From the NCBI RefSeq assembly GCF_014174155.1, contig NZ_JABEQM010000007.1, positions 62,001 to 126,000 of the forward strand: 64,000 bases of DNA, read 5' to 3'. Position numbers and translations under genes: made by a program. Shown here in pieces: positions 9,262 to 17,289 of this stretch. This DNA comes from Gluconacetobacter tumulisoli (lineage in GTDB: Bacteria > Pseudomonadota > Alphaproteobacteria > Acetobacterales > Acetobacteraceae). The notes beneath the pieces were generated by a model. It saw nothing but the letters and a program-made list of their open reading frames with translations, ran no database searches and was not told the origin of the DNA. Within the stretch, counting starts at the first letter, position 1; each line of letters starts with the position of its first letter.

Positions 9262-9957
9262 TCAGGCCGCCGGGCCGAAGGCCAGTTCGTCCGTGGCGCG
9301 CCAGTCGGGGCCGACGAAATTGACGATCAGCGACCGGCGCAGGCCCCGGATCGGACGGCGCACGAACCCGTGCCAGCTGTCGGCGGCCGGCACGAACAGC
9401 AGGCCGGAATTGAACGCCCCGGATGCGCGGACGACCGCGCGTCCCTCGCCGGTCATCAGGTCGGTGCCCCAGTCGGCCGCCCCGGCATCGGTCGACAGCG
9501 AGACCAGCAGGGTCAGCTTCTTCGCCCCGATATCGGTATGGGGTTCCAGCCAGAACCCGTCCGTGTCCAGGCACAGTTCCAGCCGCAGCGCCGTCCCCGC
9601 CAGCCGGGCGCCGCACAGGCCGGCCAGCGCCTGCCGCGATGCGGGGGCATCGAACATGTCGGCCAGGATGGCCAGGCCGGGGACCTGCGCGCGCCGGGAA
9701 GGGGTCACGAAGACGCGGTGGCCGTTGCGGGCCTCTCGCCGGCCGCCGGTATCGCCGCCCCGGGCCGCGCGGCCGGGATCCCAGGCCAGCAGGGCCGCCA
9801 CGGCGGAGGGCGGCAGGATGTCCGCCAGCGTCCAGTGCGCGAACGGCCAGGCCGCACCACGCGCCGCATCCAGCGATGCGGCGAGGCCGGCCCGCGCGGT
9901 CGCGGTCGCATGTCCCGCGGGCTGGACCGGGGTGTCCCGTTCAGATGGCCGCGGCAT
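9262..9957 (-). CDS. 2OG-Fe(II) oxygenase family protein
   Basis: 231 residues. Iron ligands H-x-D are visible in EPHTDIGAKKLTLLVSLS, the distal His in DSWHGF and the 2-oxoglutarate-binding Arg in LRRSLIVNFVG, all within a double-stranded beta-helix pattern. Substrate unknown. The start overlaps the hemN stop by 17 bp, so it is the third gene of the ompW-hemN transcription unit. An oxygen-requiring enzyme in an operon probably switched on under low oxygen is notable; it may act as an oxygen-responsive modifier, which is inference. Confidence 0.75.
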   Translation of the reverse strand: MPRPSERDTPVQPAGHATATARAGLAASLDAARGAAWPFAHWTLADILPPSAVAALLAWDPGRAARGGDTGGRREARNGHRVFVTPSRRAQVPGLAILADMFDAPASRQALAGLCGARLAGTALRLELCLDTDGFWLEPHTDIGAKKLTLLVSLSTDAGAADWGTDLMTGEGRAVVRASGAFNSGLLFVPAADSWHGFVRRPIRGLRRSLIVNFVGPDWRATDELAFGPAA

Positions 9958-11311
9958 GCCGTGTCGTGTCGGCCGGCGTGCGGTAGGCGTCGAAGAGCGC
10001 CGCGACCGATCGCAGGAACGGCCGCCCGGCTTCGGTCACGCGGATCGTCTGGCCGTCCAGCGTCACGAACCCGTCCGCCGCCAGCCGTTCCAGCGCCGGC
10101 GCCGCGTCGGCGAAGCAATCGTCCCGGGCGGCGTGGCGGCGCGCGATCTCGCCCAGGTCCGCGCGCAGGTTGCACATCAGCGCCTCGATCACGTCCGCCC
10201 GCAGCCGGTCCCCGGCGGTGCGGCGCACGCCGCGCGCGACCGGCAGCGTGCGCCCCGGACCGGCCATCATCTGCGCATAGGCGACGGCGGTCGTCGCGTT
10301 CTGGGTCAGGCCCTGCGCGAAGGCGGAAATCGCCGACGCCCCCACGCCCACCAGCACCGTTGCCGGATCGACGGTATAGCCCTGGAAATTGCGGCGCAGC
10401 GTCCCGGCATCGGCGGCCCGGGCCAGGCCGTCGGCGGGACGCGCGTAATGGTCCAGCCCGATAGCCCGATATCCCGCCACGCGCAGCACGGCGTCGATCC
10501 GCGCGCGCTGGGCCAGGCGATCGGCCGGGCCGGGCAGGGCGTCGGCGGGCAGCAGGACCTGCCGCCGCTGCTTCCAGGGCACATGGGCGTAGCCGAACAC
10601 CGCCAGCCGGTCGGGGTTCAGCGCCGCGACCGACGCAGCGGTGGCACCGACGCCGTCCACCGTCTGGTACGGCAGGCCGTAGATCAGGTCGACATTGACC
10701 GAGCCGATGCCGGCGTCGCGCATCCGCCGGATGCAGTCCGCGGTCTGCGCGTGGCTCTGGCTCCGTCCGCAGGCGCGCTGCACCATGGGGTCGAGATCCT
10801 GCACGCCCAGGCTGGCACGATTGAATCCAAGCGCCCCCAGCAGGGCAGGATAATCGTCGGGCAGATAGCGTGGGTCGAGTTCGATGGCGATTTCGGCGCC
10901 ATCCTCGACCCGGAACAGGCGGCGGACGGTCTGCATGACCTGCCGCAGGGTGTCGGCCGGCAGGGTGGTGGGCGTCCCGCCGCCCCATTGCACGTGCGAC
11001 ACCGGCCGCCCGGGGCCCAGCCGGTCGGCCACGCGCGTCAGTTCGTCGATCAGCAGCGCGCCATAGGCCGCCCGCCCGTCGGGATCGCGCATCACGGCGG
11101 TGTTGCACCCGCAGAACAGGCACAGCGCGTCGCAGAACGGCACGTGCAGGTACAACGACAGCGCCGCCCCCGACGGAACGGCGCGCAGCCAGGCATCGGC
11201 GTCCACCGGGCCGACATGCCCGGTGAACTGCGCCGCCGTGGGGTAGCTGGTATAGCGCGGCAGGTTTCCCCCGTACCGGGACAGGAGATCGGGGGAAGCC
11301 GCCGCGGTCAC
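9941..11311 (-). CDS. hemN: Oxygen-independent coproporphyrinogen III oxidase
   Basis: Radical SAM enzyme that decarboxylates coproporphyrinogen III to protoporphyrinogen IX without oxygen. The frame is open to 11524, but that part overlaps ompW. The GTG at 11311 starts 4 nt after the ompW stop and gives 456 residues, the normal HemN length. LLSRYGGNLPRYTSYPTA is the HemN N-terminus. The cluster motif is C-x3-C-x2-C followed by GCN (FCDALCLFCGCNT). QWGGGTPT and the helical C-terminal HemN domain follow. No clear ribosome site is seen, so translation may be coupled to ompW. Likely FNR-controlled. Confidence 0.93.
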   Translation of the reverse strand: MTAAASPDLLSRYGGNLPRYTSYPTAAQFTGHVGPVDADAWLRAVPSGAALSLYLHVPFCDALCLFCGCNTAVMRDPDGRAAYGALLIDELTRVADRLGPGRPVSHVQWGGGTPTTLPADTLRQVMQTVRRLFRVEDGAEIAIELDPRYLPDDYPALLGALGFNRASLGVQDLDPMVQRACGRSQSHAQTADCIRRMRDAGIGSVNVDLIYGLPYQTVDGVGATAASVAALNPDRLAVFGYAHVPWKQRRQVLLPADALPGPADRLAQRARIDAVLRVAGYRAIGLDHYARPADGLARAADAGTLRRNFQGYTVDPATVLVGVGASAISAFAQGLTQNATTAVAYAQMMAGPGRTLPVARGVRRTAGDRLRADVIEALMCNLRADLGEIARRHAARDDCFADAAPALERLAADGFVTLDGQTIRVTEAGRPFLRSVAALFDAYRTPADTTRHAAAI

Positions 11312-11315
11312 GGGA

Positions 11316-12107
11316 TCAGAACCGGTATTCGATGCCGGCGCCGACGACCGTCGGGTCGAGCGAATCATGCGCCTTGATGAACGGTCCGTTGACGCCGCCA
11401 CGGTCGTTCGCCCAGGCATGCATGCGCATGAACATCTGCTTGACGTCGAAATTGAAGAACCAGTTGCCGACCAGCTGGTAATCGAAGCCGGCATTGACGG
11501 ACGGGCCGCCGGTGAAGCCGACATTCAGCTTCTGCGCCAGGCCGCCGGCCGGCGAGACGTTGTGGAACCAGGCCATCGTGCCGCCGACGCCCACATACGG
11601 GTTGAAACGCTTGTGCGGACGGAAATGCCAGGCGAACGTCACGGTGGGCGGCAGGACCCAGGCGCTGCCGACATCGACATGGGCGGCGCCGCCCACGCCA
11701 TCGGCCGCGACCTCGTGCCGCGAGCTGGCGGCGATCAGGTCGACCGACAGGTTGTCGGTGAAGAAATATTCGAACGTCAGTTCCGGCGTCACCTGACGGG
11801 TGGTCTTGACCCGGCCCGACACCGCGGCGCCGTTGATCCACAGCTTGCTGTCGCGGTCCTCGGGCATCACGCCCAGCGCGGACAGGCGGATCAGGAAATC
11901 GCCCTTGCCCAGGCCGATCCGTGTGCCGGCACAGGTTTCGAACAGCCCGCATCCCCCGCCATGGGACGGCGGCGCCGCGACAACCGGGGCGACGACCGGC
12001 GCATTCACGTAGGTCGAAGGGGTCGCGGACTGCGCGTATCCCGCGACGGGCGCCAGCATCGCCAGGCTGGCCGTCATCCGGAAGGCAAGGCTACGGGTCG
12101 GTTTCAT
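11316..12107 (-). CDS. ompW: OmpW family outer membrane protein
   Basis: Eight-stranded beta-barrel porin-like protein. 263 residues from the ATG at 12107, preceded by AGAGG; the frame continues upstream to 12167, but only the chosen start gives a signal peptide (cleavage near AGYA-QSA). The family words LTFEYFFTDNLSVDLIA, LPPTVTFAWHF, NPYVGVGG and the C-terminal VVGAGIEYRF ending in Phe are typical of OmpW. First gene of the unit with hemN. An FNR box sits 79-92 nt upstream of the start; ompW of E. coli is known to respond to FNR. Confidence 0.93.
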   Translation of the reverse strand: MKPTRSLAFRMTASLAMLAPVAGYAQSATPSTYVNAPVVAPVVAAPPSHGGGCGLFETCAGTRIGLGKGDFLIRLSALGVMPEDRDSKLWINGAAVSGRVKTTRQVTPELTFEYFFTDNLSVDLIAASSRHEVAADGVGGAAHVDVGSAWVLPPTVTFAWHFRPHKRFNPYVGVGGTMAWFHNVSPAGGLAQKLNVGFTGGPSVNAGFDYQLVGNWFFNFDVKQMFMRMHAWANDRGGVNGPFIKAHDSLDPTVVGAGIEYRF

Positions 12108-12185
12108 TCGTTTCGGGCCTCTATGATCTTTTCGCGATGAACACATCGTGTGGTCTGGAAAGATCACGGGCGCCCATCGGGTGCC

Positions 12186-12199
12186 TTGACATGAATCAA
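12186..12199 (-). promoter_or_regulatory. FNR box upstream of ompW-hemN
   Basis: On the minus strand this reads TTGATTCATGTCAA, 9 of 10 matches to TTGAT-N4-ATCAA and 13 of 14 identical to the box at 12742. It overlaps the stop codon of the upstream gene and lies 79-92 nt before the ompW start, a good position for activation. Confidence 0.75.
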
Positions 12200-12675
12200 G
12201 GCGTGCCGCGGCCGGGGACCGCCACCGGTCGTATCGTCACCGCGCCCGCGGGGCGGTGACCCTGCGCCGCCAGCCCGGCCAGCAGGGCAGGTGCGGTGCC
12301 CGGCATCACCGTCCGGACCGCGCCGCAGCCCGCCTGCCGCGCGATGGCGTCCAGCGCCGGGAGGAAGGCATCCAGCACCGAGCCGCCGTCGCCGAAGGTC
12401 AGGGCGATGAAATGCTCGGCCGTCAGGACCCGGCCGAAACGCATGTCTGGGTCGCAATGAAAGGATATCAGGCCGCAGGGAAAACCGCCGGCGCCATGGC
12501 GCGCCACCAGGATTCCCTGCCGCAGGCGCGGGCCGGACCGCGTCGCGCGCCGCGCCGTACGCATCCAGCAACGGCGGTCCATCGCAGGAAAGACCGACCT
12601 GACGAGGGGGTAGACCAGGGCGCTTTCGTCGGGCCGCAGCAGGTCGACCACGATACGGGAGGCATGTTCATTCAA
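12196..12675 (-). CDS. GNAT-like protein, function uncertain
   Basis: 159 residues from a TTG start at 12675. No better start is seen in frame, and the ribosome site is weak. Strand-like segments GILVARHGAGGFPCGLISF and HFIALTF suggest a compact alpha/beta acyltransferase fold, but the acetyl-CoA loop is not clear, so the GNAT call is tentative. It is divergent from the FNR-type gene, and the shared 192-bp gap holds an FNR box 67-80 nt upstream of this start. It precedes ompW in the same direction with an 88-bp gap, and its stop codon overlaps the ompW FNR box. Confidence 0.5.
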   Translation of the reverse strand: MNEHASRIVVDLLRPDESALVYPLVRSVFPAMDRRCWMRTARRATRSGPRLRQGILVARHGAGGFPCGLISFHCDPDMRFGRVLTAEHFIALTFGDGGSVLDAFLPALDAIARQAGCGAVRTVMPGTAPALLAGLAAQGHRPAGAVTIRPVAVPGRGTP

Positions 12676-12741
12676 GGGGCGACCCGGACCTTACGTGCTG
12701 TCATTACCGGGGAACGCTCGCGATCATGGCCCTTTCAGGCA

Positions 12742-12755
12742 TTGATTCAGGTCAA
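12742..12755 (+). promoter_or_regulatory. FNR box between divergent fnr-type gene and 12196-12675
   Basis: TTGATTCAGGTCAA, 9 of 10 matches to the FNR consensus. It is centred about 73 nt from the start of the leftward gene and 119 nt from the start of the fnr-type gene. It suggests autoregulation and control of the divergent gene. Confidence 0.75.
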
Positions 12756-12867
12756 CTCTGCCCGCATCCTGCGGTATTGTCGTGTCCCCGCCGGCGAACC
12801 CCGCGTCCGCCGGACCACTGGTCCCGCCACCCCGGACGGGCCCGAACCGGGAGGAGCCCGGAACATC

Positions 12868-13620
12868 ATGCCTGATCCGACCACCTGTCAGTTCGAGGGA
12901 CGGCCCCGCCGTATCGTCCTGACCGGCGCGCACCGCAGCCCCGAATATTGCCTGACCTGCGGCGTCCGTTCCCGCAGCGTGTGCAGCGCCCTGGATGACG
13001 GCGACATCGCCCGGCTGGCGGAAACGGCGGTCGAGACGCTGGTGCTGCCGGGCCGCTGCTTCATCGAGGAAGGCGGGCCGGCGACCGATTTCTTCAACAT
13101 CACCTCGGGCACCGTCAAACTGTTCAAGGCGCTGCCGGACGGACGGCGGCAGATCACCGGTTTCGCCGGGACCGGCCATTTCCTGGGGCTGGCGGTGTCC
13201 GACCATTACGCCTTCGGGGCCGAGGCCCTGGACACCGTGCGGCTGTGCCGGTTTTCGCGGGCGCGGATGCGGCACCTGCTGGACGATTTCCCCCGCATGG
13301 AACGCCGCCTGCTGGAGGAAGCATCGAACGAACTGGTCGCCGCCCAGAACCAGATGCTGCTGCTGGGCCGCAAGACCGCGCGCGAACGGGTGGCGAGCTT
13401 CCTGCTGGACCGCATGCAGGATGCCCTGGACCCCACCGGAATCGTCCCCCTGCCGATGACCCGCGCGGATATCGCCGATTATCTGGGCCTGACGATCGAG
13501 ACCGTCAGCCGGACGCTGAGCTGGCTGCGCCGCGAGGGCATGATCGCCATCGGCAAGGGCCATGCCATCCGCATCGCCGCAATGGCGCGGCTGGAAACCC
13601 TGGCCAGCGGCGACAGCTGA
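12868..13620 (+). CDS. FNR-type oxygen-sensing transcription factor (Crp/Fnr family)
   Basis: Global low-oxygen regulator. 250 residues from the ATG at 12868 with GAGGAG upstream; the frame is open far upstream but without family sequence. N-terminal cysteines C28-x2-C31-x7-C39 have the FnrN/FixK spacing. A fourth Cys at 127 (VRLCRF) completes a likely oxygen-labile 4Fe-4S site. A cyclic-nucleotide-like barrel occupies about residues 45-150. The C-terminal HTH reads DIADYLGLTIETVSRTL, with the E-x2-SR pattern that reads TTGAT half sites. Matching boxes lie upstream of this gene and of ompW-hemN. Confidence 0.92.
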   Translation: MPDPTTCQFEGRPRRIVLTGAHRSPEYCLTCGVRSRSVCSALDDGDIARLAETAVETLVLPGRCFIEEGGPATDFFNITSGTVKLFKALPDGRRQITGFAGTGHFLGLAVSDHYAFGAEALDTVRLCRFSRARMRHLLDDFPRMERRLLEEASNELVAAQNQMLLLGRKTARERVASFLLDRMQDALDPTGIVPLPMTRADIADYLGLTIETVSRTLSWLRREGMIAIGKGHAIRIAAMARLETLASGDS

Positions 13621-13660
13621 AAATCCGTCCGGGAACGCCTTTTACCGGCGGCCCGGCCGG

Positions 13661-14887
13661 TCAGTCCGCGGGTTCCTTGGCGTGGCGGGGCATCATCGCG
13701 GACTGGACCGTGCGCGGGCGCGTCGGGCCGCCGACGATATGGCCGATCGGCGTCAGCACGTCGACATGGTCGCAGATGATCTTGAAGACCGCGAGCAGCG
13801 GCACCGACAGGAACGCCCCCCACACGCCCCACAGCCAGTCCCAGAACATCAGCGACCCCATGACCAGCACCGGATTCAGGGTGAAGCGTCGGGCCAGCAC
13901 CATGGGAGTGATCGTCTCGCCTTCCATCAGGTGGATGCCCAGATAGACCGCCGGCGGCAGCAGCGCCTGCAGGGCCGAGGGATAGACGAACAGGCTGACG
14001 ACGAAATAGATCACGATGCCGGTCATCGGCCCGATGATGGGGATATAGTTCAGCAGGAACGCGACCACCCCCCACAGCAACGGGTTCGGCAGGCCGAACG
14101 CCCAGCATTGCAGCATGTTCGCCAGCCCCACCAGCACGTTGATGATCGTGATGGTGGTCAGGTAGAGCGAGACGTTGCGTTCGATCTGGTAGGCGATCTG
14201 CACCGCGCGGCGCTTGTCGGCGAAGGTCGGCATGATCTCGACGAAGCGGCGCAGCAGGCTGTCACCCTGCGCCAGCAGGAAGAACAGCATCAGCATCATA
14301 GTGAAAAGCTGCCCCACGAAGGCCCGCGTGCCCAGCAGGACGCTGGATCCGAACGTGCCCAGGCCCCCGCCGGGCGTGGAGGACGGCGCCAGCAGCACGA
14401 CCTGCCCGCTGCCGCCATGGCCACGCTGGCCGCCGACGACGGCGAAGAAATTCGCGATGCGGTCGTTGGCCGCCTGGATCATCTGGATCGGGCCATGCAG
14501 CAGCACCATGCGGGCCTGAATCGCCGACATCGTCTGCGGCGCGCGGGCGATCCAGCCGGCGGCGGGAACGGAAATCGCCGTCCCGATGGCGCCCACCACG
14601 CCGAACACGCACAGGATCAGCAGCAGCGCCGCCAGCGTCTTGGGCAGGCGCAGCCGGAAATGCAGCACGCGCATCGGCGCCGACAGCAGCAGGTTCACGA
14701 CCATCGCCAGCACGATCGGCAGGATGATCGCCGCCGCGAAATACAGGGTATAGAACACCGCCAGGACCGTCAGGACCAGGAGGCAGGTGGTCTGCACGTT
14801 CATGCGGCTGCGCCGCACGACCTCGTTCGCGCGCTGCTGCTGGTGGGCGTCGAAGGTCGCGGCGTCGATATCGGGTACAGGCGGCAT
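13661..14887 (-). CDS. AI-2E family transporter (PerM/YhhT-like membrane protein)
   Basis: 408 residues, polytopic. Two N-terminal helices (TCLLVLTVLAVFYTLYFAAA, IILPIVLAMVVNLLL), a third near residue 90, a hydrophilic middle with a Gly-rich loop (GGQRGHGGSG), then a C-terminal helical block with PLLWGVVAFLLNYIPIIGP and the final MFWDWLWGVWGAFLSVPLL, which is the family hallmark. Members export quorum signals or act as ion antiporters in different bacteria, so substrate is not assigned. It converges on the fnr-type gene with 40 bp between stops. Confidence 0.9.
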   Translation of the reverse strand: MPPVPDIDAATFDAHQQQRANEVVRRSRMNVQTTCLLVLTVLAVFYTLYFAAAIILPIVLAMVVNLLLSAPMRVLHFRLRLPKTLAALLLILCVFGVVGAIGTAISVPAAGWIARAPQTMSAIQARMVLLHGPIQMIQAANDRIANFFAVVGGQRGHGGSGQVVLLAPSSTPGGGLGTFGSSVLLGTRAFVGQLFTMMLMLFFLLAQGDSLLRRFVEIMPTFADKRRAVQIAYQIERNVSLYLTTITIINVLVGLANMLQCWAFGLPNPLLWGVVAFLLNYIPIIGPMTGIVIYFVVSLFVYPSALQALLPPAVYLGIHLMEGETITPMVLARRFTLNPVLVMGSLMFWDWLWGVWGAFLSVPLLAVFKIICDHVDVLTPIGHIVGGPTRPRTVQSAMMPRHAKEPAD

Positions 14888-15072
14888 GGCCCTGTCTCAT
14901 GGCTTGGCGCTCCGCCGGGCGGGCCGGCGCCGTGATCCGGGGTAGTCTTCCGCCACCGCGCGCGCAAGGCACAAGTGACGGCGGCATCGGTGCCCCGCGC
15001 CATGTGCAACAGCGGATCGGGTCGCAGGTCCCGTCACAGGAACGTGAGGCCACATCCCCGCATGCAGGATCG

Positions 15073-15119
15073 ATTTGCGCAAATCCGGCCTTGAAACCCG
15101 TGGCGATCGGGGCTCACAT
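15073..15119 (+). promoter_or_regulatory. Candidate pqqA promoter with upstream palindrome
   Basis: TTGAAA at 15091-15096, a 17-nt spacer and TCACAT at 15114-15119 fit a housekeeping promoter about 65 nt before pqqA. A perfect 12-bp palindrome, ATTTGCGCAAAT, lies at 15073-15084 just upstream and could be an activator site. The rest of the gap 14888-15183 shows nothing recognisable apart from a small AGGGG/CCCCT hairpin near 15136-15150. Confidence 0.4.
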
Positions 15120-15183
15120 CCCCCAAGGAAGGGGATTGTCCCCTGTACGGCCCGATACGGGCGACCGGACGATGGAGGTTATC

Positions 15184-15264
15184 ATGGCCTGGACTGCACC
15201 CAAGATCACCGAAATTCCGCTGGGCGCGGAAATCAACACCTACGTCTGCGGCGAAAAGAAATAA
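15184..15264 (+). CDS. pqqA: PQQ precursor peptide PqqA
   Basis: 26-residue substrate peptide for pyrroloquinoline quinone synthesis. The ATG at 15184 follows GGAGG at 15174. The conserved core E-x3-Y is present as Glu16 and Tyr20 in AEINTY; PqqE cross-links these two side chains and they become the cofactor skeleton. First gene of pqqABCDE. A strong hairpin follows immediately, so this short transcript should exceed the downstream genes, as expected for a peptide consumed one per cofactor. Confidence 0.95.
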   Translation: MAWTAPKITEIPLGAEINTYVCGEKK

Positions 15265-15272
15265 GCCGTGCA

Positions 15273-15302
15273 CGCCGCCCGCCTCGCGCGGGCGGCGTTT
15301 TT
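15273..15302 (+). terminator. Terminator/attenuator between pqqA and pqqB
   Basis: CGCCGCCCGC at 15273-15282 pairs perfectly with GCGGGCGGCG at 15288-15297 around a 5-nt loop and is followed by TTTTT. It is a textbook intrinsic terminator 9 bp after the pqqA stop. Partial read-through would supply pqqBCDE. Confidence 0.85.
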
Positions 15303-15320
15303 CTTCTAGACCTGTCGGCC

Positions 15321-16244
15321 ATGATCGACATCATCGTTCTCGGCGCGGCGGCGGGCGGCGGTTTCCCGCAATGGAATTCCAATGCCGCCGGCTGCAGGCG
15401 GGCTCGGGCCGGGGATCCGGCGGCGCCGGCCCGCACCCAGGCTTCCATTGCCATCAGCGGCGACGGCCGACACTGGTTCGTCGTCAATGCCTCGCCCGAC
15501 CTGCGGGCGCAGATCGGCCAGACCGAGGCCCTGCACCCGCATGAGGGCCTGCGTTCCACCCCGATCGCCGGGGTGATCCTGACCGGGGGGGAGGTCGATA
15601 CCGTCACCGGCCTGCTGACCCTGCGCGAACGCCAGCCCTTCACCCTGCTGGCGACGCGGCCGGTTCTGGACCTGCTGGATGCCAACCCGATCTTCGAGGC
15701 CCTGGACCGCGCAATCGTCGCGCGCGTGTCCCTGCCGCTGGATACCCCGTTCGCGCTGGCGCTGCCAGACGGCACGGCCGCCGGGCTGACCGTCACCGCG
15801 TTTCCGGTGCCCGGCAAGGTGCCGCTCTATGCCGAGAGCGGACCGGACCCGGCGGCGATCGTCGAGAATGGCGAGACGATCGGGCTGGCGATATCCGACG
15901 GGACGCGGCAGGCGTTCTTCATCCCCGGATGCGCGCGGATGACCGACGCCCTGCGCGCGCGCCTGCGCCACGCCGACCTGGTGTTCTTCGACGGCACGCT
16001 GTGGCGGGATGACGAAATGATCCGCGCCGGCGTCGGACAGAAGACCGGCCAGCGGATGGGACATATGTCCGTCGCCGGGGATAGCGGCACCATCGCCACG
16101 TTCGCGGATCTGGACGTCCGGCGCAAGGTGCTGATCCACATCAACAATTCGAACCCCGTCCTGCTGTCGGACAGCCCCGAGCACCGCGCGGCCCGCGATG
16201 CGGGATGGGACGTCGCCCATGATGGCATGAGGATCACGGCATGA
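15321..16244 (+). CDS. pqqB: PQQ biosynthesis protein PqqB
   Basis: Metallo-beta-lactamase-fold protein of the PQQ pathway, proposed in the literature to hydroxylate the cross-linked Tyr. 307 residues from the ATG at 15321; upstream frame (to 15075) overlaps pqqA and the terminator and is not coding. The N-terminus MIDIIVLGAAAGGGFPQWN and the segments QASIAISGDGRHWFVVNASPD, GVGQKTGQRMGHMSV and VLIHINNSNPVL are typical of PqqB. Its stop overlaps the pqqC start (ATGA). No strong ribosome site is seen at its own start. Confidence 0.95.
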   Translation: MIDIIVLGAAAGGGFPQWNSNAAGCRRARAGDPAAPARTQASIAISGDGRHWFVVNASPDLRAQIGQTEALHPHEGLRSTPIAGVILTGGEVDTVTGLLTLRERQPFTLLATRPVLDLLDANPIFEALDRAIVARVSLPLDTPFALALPDGTAAGLTVTAFPVPGKVPLYAESGPDPAAIVENGETIGLAISDGTRQAFFIPGCARMTDALRARLRHADLVFFDGTLWRDDEMIRAGVGQKTGQRMGHMSVAGDSGTIATFADLDVRRKVLIHINNSNPVLLSDSPEHRAARDAGWDVAHDGMRITA

Positions 16245-16978
16245 CCGTCCAGCCCCTTTCCCCCGACGAACTGGAAGCCGCCCTGCGCGCCATCGGCGCC
16301 GAGCGGTACCACAACCTGCATCCGTTCCATCGGGCGCTGCACGGCGGAACGCTGACCCGGCCGCAGGTGCAGGCGTGGGCGCTGAACCGCTATTACTACC
16401 AGTGCCGGATCCCGGCGAAGGACGCGACCCTGCTGGCGCGCCTGCCGACGGCGGAACTGCGGCGGGAATGGCGGCGGCGGCTGGTCGATCACGACGGCGA
16501 TGCGCCGGGCACCGGCGGCGTGGCCCGCTGGCTGAAGCTGACGGACGGACTGGGGCTGGACCGCGCCTATGTCGAGTCGCTGGACGGGCTGCTGCCGGCG
16601 ACGCGCTTCGCCGTCGATGCCTATGTCGAATTCGTCCGCGACCGGTCGATCCTGGAAGCCGTCGCGTCGTCGCTGACCGAACTGTTTTCCCCCACCATCA
16701 TCAGCGAACGCGTGTCGGGGATGCTGCGGCATTATGATTTCGTGACGCCGGAAACGCTGGCCTATTTCCAGCCCCGGCTGACGCAGGCGCCGCGCGATTC
16801 CGACTTCGCCCTGGCCTATGTCCGCGAACATGCCCGCACCGCCGAGGAACAGGCCGCGGTCCTGGACGCCCTGAAATTCAAATGCGGCGTGCTGTGGGCG
16901 ATGCTGGACGCGCTGGATTACGCCTATGTCGTGCCCGGACGCATCCCGCCCGGCGCCTTCCGGCCCGATCCCGCATGA
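16241..16978 (+). CDS. pqqC: Pyrroloquinoline-quinone synthase PqqC
   Basis: Cofactorless oxidase that carries out the last ring closure and eight-electron oxidation to PQQ. 245 residues in a seven-helix heme-oxygenase-like fold. YHNLHPFHRALHGG and WALNRYYYQCRIPAKDA hold the conserved active-site His and Tyr/Lys residues. Later HYDFVTPETLAYFQPRL and KCGVLWAMLDALDYAYV are family signatures. ATGA overlaps on both sides (pqqB and pqqD) indicate translational coupling. Confidence 0.96.
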   Translation: MTVQPLSPDELEAALRAIGAERYHNLHPFHRALHGGTLTRPQVQAWALNRYYYQCRIPAKDATLLARLPTAELRREWRRRLVDHDGDAPGTGGVARWLKLTDGLGLDRAYVESLDGLLPATRFAVDAYVEFVRDRSILEAVASSLTELFSPTIISERVSGMLRHYDFVTPETLAYFQPRLTQAPRDSDFALAYVREHARTAEEQAAVLDALKFKCGVLWAMLDALDYAYVVPGRIPPGAFRPDPA

Positions 16979-17289
16979 CCGACGTTCCCACCGCGGCGGC
17001 CGCCCCCACGGGACCGGGCCTGGCCGAGGCCGCGGTCGTGCGGTTCATGCGTGGCGTCCGCCTTCAGCATGACCGGGTGCGCGACCAGTGGGTGATCCAG
17101 GCCCCGGAGCGCGCCTTCGTCCCCGACCCGATCGCCACCGCGATCCTGCGCCTGGTGGACGGGCAGCGGCCGGTGGGGGCCATCATCGACCTGCTGGCCG
17201 GGCAGTTCGACGCCCCGCGCGCGGTCATCGCCCATGACGTGCTGGCGATGATCGCGGACCTGACCGCACGTCAGGTGCTGATACGATGA
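16975..17289 (+). CDS. pqqD: PqqA-binding chaperone PqqD
   Basis: Small RRE-type protein that presents PqqA to the radical SAM enzyme PqqE. 104 residues from the ATG at 16975; about 25 N-terminal residues, poor in structure and rich in Ala/Pro, precede the winged-helix-like domain. That domain reads [21 protein letters not shown] with a later Asn/Asp-rich turn and [12 protein letters not shown]. Start overlaps the pqqC stop, and its stop overlaps the pqqE start. Confidence 0.93.
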   Translation: MTDVPTAAAAPTGPGLAEAAVVRFMRGVRLQHDRVRDQWVIQAPERAFVPDPIATAILRLVDGQRPVGAIIDLLAGQFDAPRAVIAHDVLAMIADLTARQVLIR

